A stretch of 10,480 nucleotides of DNA, taken from positions 1-10,480 of the forward strand of contig CAMLSG010000195.1 of the NCBI GenBank assembly GCA_946482635.1, in the 5' to 3' direction. A program made the translations under genes and the position numbers. Shown piece by piece: positions 7,650 through 10,480 of the stretch (its first letter is position 1; each line of letters begins with the position of its first letter). A model generated the notes under the pieces. The model searched no databases and was not told where the DNA came from. It saw only the letters and a list, made by a program, of their open reading frames with translations. The DNA is from an uncultured Duganella sp. (GTDB lineage: Bacteria > Pseudomonadota > Gammaproteobacteria > Burkholderiales > Burkholderiaceae).

Positions 7650-7676
7650 CCGGGCGCCCGGGCAGCGGCCTATACT
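7650..7676 (+). promoter_or_regulatory. Candidate promoter with overlapping 12-bp palindrome for the host-attachment gene
   Basis: TATACT (7671-7676) is a good -10 box, placing a start site about 20 nt before the ATG at 7705. The region where the -35 should lie (7648-7653) does not match consensus. Instead it overlaps a perfect 12-bp palindrome, CCGGGCGCCCGG, at 7650-7661. This could be a regulator site, or chance in GC-rich DNA. Confidence 0.4.
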
Positions 7677-7704
7677 GGGCCGTCCACACCACGAGGAGGC
7701 GACC

Positions 7705-8157
7705 ATGGAGCACACCTGGATCGTCGTGGCTGACAGCAGCCACGCCCGCATCTTCCTACTGCGCGACGGCCAGTTGCCGGCCGAAGAAATCGAAGACCTG
7801 GCCAACCCGCTGGGGCGCGCCGACAACCGCCAGCTGGCCTCCGACGGCCACGGCCAGTATTTCGGCCCCGAAGGCCGCGGCCACACCGCGCCGCGGGTGG
7901 AAGAGCCGGTGCAGCACGAGGTGCGCCAGTTCGCGCGCGAGATCGGGCACCGGCTCGACACTGCCGCCGCCCAGAACCGCTTCCAGCACCTGGCCCTGGT
8001 GGCGGCGCCGCGCTTCCTGGGCTTGCTGCGCGACAGCCTGGACAAGCAGACCCGCAAGCTGGTCACCGCCGAGCTACCCAAGAACGTGTCGGCTTTCGCG
8101 CGCCAGGACCTGGACGCCTGCCTGCAGGCGCTGGCCCGGCCGCGGCAAGGCGGCTGA
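7705..8157 (+). CDS. Host attachment family protein (Host_attach, PF10116-like)
   Basis: This 150-residue cytoplasmic protein resembles the family named for an Agrobacterium protein required for attachment to plant cells. The biochemical activity of the family is not established as far as I know. Seen in the sequence: an N-terminal strand TWIVVADSSHARIFLL (4-19), an acidic and Gly-rich middle (about 30-65), LVAAPRFLGLLR (98-109) and ELPKNVS (123-129), in the order typical of the family. There is no signal peptide or membrane segment. A good GGAGG site precedes the ATG. The dienelactone hydrolase gene begins four bases after its stop codon, suggesting co-translation. Family assignment is by recalled similarity; a true adhesion role here is unsupported. 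Confidence 0.82.
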   Translation: MEHTWIVVADSSHARIFLLRDGQLPAEEIEDLANPLGRADNRQLASDGHGQYFGPEGRGHTAPRVEEPVQHEVRQFAREIGHRLDTAAAQNRFQHLALVAAPRFLGLLRDSLDKQTRKLVTAELPKNVSAFARQDLDACLQALARPRQGG

Positions 8158-8161
8158 GGCC

Positions 8162-8860
8162 ATGGACCTCAGCACCCAGTGGAGCACGGTGCAGGGTCCG
8201 GACGGCGCCTTCGACGCCTTCCTGGCCCTGCCGCGCAGCGGCCACGGCCCCGCCCTGCTCTTGCTGCAGGAAATCTTCGGCGTCAACGCCCACATCCGCG
8301 CCGTGGCCGAGCAATATGCCGCCGACGGCTACGTGGTGCTGGCGCCCGACCTGTTCTGGCGCCAGGGCAAGCGCCTCGAGTTCGGCTATGACGAAGCGGA
8401 CTGGGGCCGCGCCGCCCAGTGCATGCAGCGCGCCGACGTGGCGCAGGCCCAGGCCGATATCGGCGCCGCCGCCGCCGCGCTGCGCGCCACGCCCGGCGCC
8501 GAAGGCCGCCTGGCGGCGCTGGGCTATTGCTGGGGCGGCCGCATGGCTTACCTGGCCCTGGCCAACGGCCACGCCGAGCACGCGGTAGCGTATTACGGCG
8601 GCGGCATCCAGCATTGCCTCGCGCGCGCCGACGACATCCGGGCGCCGCTGCTGCTGCACTTTGGCGGGCGCGACACCCACATCCCGCGTGCGGCGGTGCG
8701 CCAGGTTGCCGAACGTTTCGGCGCATGCGAACAGGTCGACATCCACCTGTATCCGGACGCCGAACACGGCTTCAACTGCAACCACCGCAGCAGCTACCAC
8801 CAGCGCAGCGCGGCCGAGGCGCACGGCCACACCCTGCTGTTTTTAAGTGAAAACCAGTAA
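8162..8860 (+). CDS. Dienelactone hydrolase family alpha/beta hydrolase
   Basis: This 232-residue cytoplasmic enzyme of the carboxymethylenebutenolidase family hydrolyses lactones or related esters; the classical member opens dienelactone in chlorocatechol breakdown. The Cys-Asp-His triad is visible: C123 in the nucleophile elbow GYCWGG, D171 in GGRDTHIP and H202 in AEHGFNC. E37 in QEIFGVN is the conserved Glu that orients the nucleophile. Length is normal. The start at 8162 is four bases after the upstream stop, so translation is probably coupled. No other aromatic-degradation gene is nearby, so the true substrate may be a different lactone or ester. Confidence 0.92.
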   Translation: MDLSTQWSTVQGPDGAFDAFLALPRSGHGPALLLLQEIFGVNAHIRAVAEQYAADGYVVLAPDLFWRQGKRLEFGYDEADWGRAAQCMQRADVAQAQADIGAAAAALRATPGAEGRLAALGYCWGGRMAYLALANGHAEHAVAYYGGGIQHCLARADDIRAPLLLHFGGRDTHIPRAAVRQVAERFGACEQVDIHLYPDAEHGFNCNHRSSYHQRSAAEAHGHTLLFLSENQ

Positions 8861-8919
8861 GTGCGTTCCCGCACAGATGGCGCGGTGGGGCAGTCCTACA
8901 GTTGGCTGCTAACCCAACC

Positions 8920-8924
8920 GGAGG
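8920..8924 (+). promoter_or_regulatory. Ribosome binding site deciding the start of the sugar dehydrogenase gene
   Basis: GGAGG lies two bases before one ATG (8927) and five before a second, in-frame ATG (8930). The normal spacing favours 8930. The longer open frame back to a GTG at 8861 has no ribosome binding site and begins directly after the preceding stop codon. Confidence 0.65.
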
Positions 8925-8929
8925 AAATG

Positions 8930-10186
8930 ATGGCTGATGACCTGAATTCCCGGCCCGCAACTGCGGCCCCCGCCCTGTCCCCGGCCAGCACGCTGGCTGC
9001 AACCCTGATGGCCGCAGCGCTGGCAGCCTGCGGCGGCGGCGGCGGCGGCAGTTCCCCGCCTGTCACGCAACCCGAGCCGCCAGCGCCGGAACCGCCCAAG
9101 CCCGCCTTCGCGCTGGCGGTGAAGGAAGTGGCCAGCGGCCTCAGCATGCCGCTCCTGCTGACCGCCCCGGCCGGCGACACGCGCCGCTTCATCGTCGAGC
9201 GCCCGGGCCGCATCCGCATCCTGTCCAGCGACGGCACGCTGCGCAGCACCGCCTTCCTCGACTTGACCGGCCTCATCAGCACTGACGGCGAAGGCGGCCT
9301 GCTGTCGATGGCCTTCCATCCGGGCTATGCCCAGAACGGCCGCTTCTACATCTACTACACGGACAAGTTCAGCAACATCGCCATCGATGAAGTGAAGGTA
9401 TCGGCCGACGCCAACGTGGCCGACGCCAACTCGCTCAAGCGCATCATCACCATCCCGCACCCGACCTACACCAACCATTACGGCGGCATGCTGGCCTTCG
9501 GCGCCGACGGCTACCTGTATGCCGGCACCGGCGACGGCGGCGGCTCCGGCGACCCCGGCGGCAATGCGCAAAACCTCGACTCCCTGCTGGGCAAGCTGTT
9601 GCGCCTGAAGGTAGACGACGTCGTCGCACCGCTGTACAACGTGCCGTCCGACAATCCCTTTGTCGGCCAGGCCGGCAAGCGCGGCGAGATCTGGGCTTAT
9701 GGCTTGCGCAACCCCTGGCGCTTCGCCTTCGACAACACCACGTCCGCGCTGTATATTGCCGATGTCGGCGAAAGCATCAAGGAAGAAGTCGACGTGGTGG
9801 CGGCCGGCCTGAAGCCCGCCAATTACGGCTGGAACATGATGGAAGGGACCAGCTGCTTCAACGCCGCCACCTGTTCCCAGCAAGGATTGACCCTGCCCGT
9901 GTTCGAATACGACCACGGTGCCAGCAATGCCAACGGCTGTGCGATCACCGGCGGTTTTGTTTATCGCGGCACGGCCTTGCCGGAACTGGCCGGGCGCTAC
10001 CTGTATTCGGACTACTGCAAAGGCTTCCTGAAGAGCTTCCTGTACGCCAATGGCGCCGTCAGCGAAGGCAAGGACTGGGCGGTAGGCGATATCGGCCAGG
10101 TCCCTGGCTTCGGCCAGGATGCGGCGGGCGAGCTGTACATGCTGAGCAATTCCGGCAAGGTGTACCAGATCGTCCGCAAACCGTAG
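8930..10186 (+). CDS. PQQ-dependent sugar dehydrogenase (glucose/sorbosone dehydrogenase family), predicted lipoprotein
   Basis: This 418-residue six-bladed beta-propeller enzyme would oxidise aldose sugars outside the cytoplasm using PQQ, as in the Asd/YliI and soluble glucose dehydrogenase families. A lipobox LAAC places the lipidated Cys at 34, followed by six Gly and a Pro-rich tether (about 43-58). The propeller spans about 60-416. Family landmarks are H183 in NHYGG (candidate catalytic base), GADGYLYAGTGDGG (191-204), GLRNPWR with R260, IADVGE (276-281) and NYGWN (298-302). The signal segment has a long N-terminal part (about 20 residues) with two Asp and only one Arg, which is atypical. 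No PQQ synthesis genes are in the window; cofactor would be made elsewhere or taken up. Substrate is not predictable. Confidence 0.88.
   Translation: MADDLNSRPATAAPALSPASTLAATLMAAALAACGGGGGGSSPPVTQPEPPAPEPPKPAFALAVKEVASGLSMPLLLTAPAGDTRRFIVERPGRIRILSSDGTLRSTAFLDLTGLISTDGEGGLLSMAFHPGYAQNGRFYIYYTDKFSNIAIDEVKVSADANVADANSLKRIITIPHPTYTNHYGGMLAFGADGYLYAGTGDGGGSGDPGGNAQNLDSLLGKLLRLKVDDVVAPLYNVPSDNPFVGQAGKRGEIWAYGLRNPWRFAFDNTTSALYIADVGESIKEEVDVVAAGLKPANYGWNMMEGTSCFNAATCSQQGLTLPVFEYDHGASNANGCAITGGFVYRGTALPELAGRYLYSDYCKGFLKSFLYANGAVSEGKDWAVGDIGQVPGFGQDAAGELYMLSNSGKVYQIVRKP
9032..9049 (+). repeat. (GGC)6 trinucleotide run encoding the poly-Gly after the lipidated Cys
   Basis: Six perfect GGC codons directly follow the lipobox Cys codon. 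The run could gain or lose units by slippage without changing frame, altering only tether length. Poly-Gly after the lipobox is common in lipoproteins of this group. Confidence 0.7.
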
Positions 10187-10214
10187 CAGCCCGCTGCGCG
10201 TGGCGAAGGCGCGC

Positions 10215-10220
10215 TACAAT
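10215..10220 (+). promoter_or_regulatory. Candidate -10 box (TACAAT) for the thioesterase gene
   Basis: TACAAT matches the -10 consensus at five of six positions and lies 29 nt before the next ATG, giving a leader of about 23 nt. No good -35 is seen 16-18 bp upstream. It suggests the thioesterase is transcribed separately from the sugar dehydrogenase. Confidence 0.4.
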
Positions 10221-10249
10221 GTGCGCTTTCCCACTTGCCTCCGAAAGAC

Positions 10250-10480
10250 ATGGCCAGACTGACGCTTGCGTTCCCCGAAGATCAATTCTGTTTTTCGACC
10301 CAGCTGACGGTACGCGTCACCGACATCAATGGCGCCAACCACCTCGGCAACGATTCGATGATTTCCATGATCTCGGAAGCGCGGGCGCGCTTCCTGTTCG
10401 AGTTCGGCGTGCAGGAAACCGAAGCCGACGGCACCGGCATCATCGTCACCGACCTGGCCACCACCTACCGCGCCGAAGCG
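10250..10480 (+). CDS. Hotdog-fold acyl-CoA thioesterase family protein (3' end beyond window)
   Basis: The first 77 residues are present and the frame is open at the right edge. The stretch from V21 to L49 contains TDINGANHLGND and a helix SMISEARARFLF. This matches the 4HBT/YbgC-type pattern of a catalytic Asp (here D25) followed by an Asn/His motif and a helix ending in EAR. Such enzymes hydrolyse thioesters of CoA. The usual GHVNN motif is replaced by ANHLGND, so this may be a divergent subfamily. The ATG at 10250 has only a weak purine-rich GAAAG upstream. Substrate is unknown. Confidence 0.75.
   Translation, partial: MARLTLAFPEDQFCFSTQLTVRVTDINGANHLGNDSMISMISEARARFLFEFGVQETEADGTGIIVTDLATTYRAEA

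Noticed and set aside
4875..7733. Plus-strand open frame of 952 codons opposite the GGDEF-EAL gene
   Set aside because: It is antisense to a gene with intact domain motifs. Its translation is His/Arg/Gln/Ala-rich with no recognisable domain, as expected for a codon-aligned shadow in GC-rich DNA.
8861..8874. GTGCG/CGCAC hairpin just after the hydrolase stop codon as a terminator
   Set aside because: The stem is only 5 bp and no T tract follows, so an intrinsic terminator is not supported.
8901..8918. GTTGG/CCAAC inverted repeat just upstream of the sugar dehydrogenase ribosome binding site
   Set aside because: Only 5 bp per arm; matches of this size are expected by chance.
8861..8929. GTG start at 8861 extending the sugar dehydrogenase by 23 residues
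   Set aside because: There is no ribosome binding site before it, while GGAGG sits five bases before the ATG at 8930.
8063..9916. Minus-strand open frames (255 and 335 codons) opposite the hydrolase and sugar dehydrogenase
   Set aside because: Compositionally biased shadows of two well-supported plus-strand genes; no motif or ribosome binding site.

Overview
The window is GC-rich, tightly packed bacterial chromosome. Protein similarity, strong third-position GC bias and a GGGTCxGACCC intergenic repeat suggest a betaproteobacterium, probably Oxalobacteraceae (Massilia/Duganella/Telluria-like). That placement is inferred from recalled family resemblance; no rRNA or other marker is present. No tRNA, rRNA, CRISPR array, insertion sequence or phage gene was found, and no stretch over 300 bases lacks a gene.

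Layout. 1-2138 (minus): a DeaD/CsdA-type DEAD-box RNA helicase, cut by the left edge, with two copies of the CsdA/DbpA-type RNA-binding domain where E. coli CsdA has one. 2203-2299: a 97-bp inverted pair of 38-nt repeats, each able to form a hairpin (REP doublet, REPIN/BIME-like), between the helicase promoter region and the stop codon of the next gene. 2300-3109 (minus): a short-chain dehydrogenase. 3167-4786 (plus): a secreted M28 zinc peptidase with a probable PA insert, divergent from the dehydrogenase. 4767-7562 (minus): a membrane CHASE-PAS-GGDEF-EAL cyclic-di-GMP protein, convergent with the peptidase and overlapping it by 20 bp. 7563-7704: a divergent control region with a leader hairpin and a 12-bp palindrome. 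7705-8157 and 8162-8860 (plus): a host-attachment family protein and a dienelactone hydrolase, 4 bp apart. 8930-10186 (plus): a PQQ-type sugar dehydrogenase predicted to be a lipoprotein. 10250-10480 (plus): the start of a hotdog-fold thioesterase, cut by the right edge.

The genes look like separate housekeeping and accessory functions (RNA remodelling, second-messenger turnover, envelope enzymes, small-molecule hydrolysis) rather than one pathway. The only clear operon-like pair is host-attachment protein plus dienelactone hydrolase. I see no convincing new multi-gene system. The most notable signals are the REPIN-like element with a compensatory base-pair change, the duplicated RNA-binding domain, and the hairpin beside the ribosome binding site of the cyclic-di-GMP gene.
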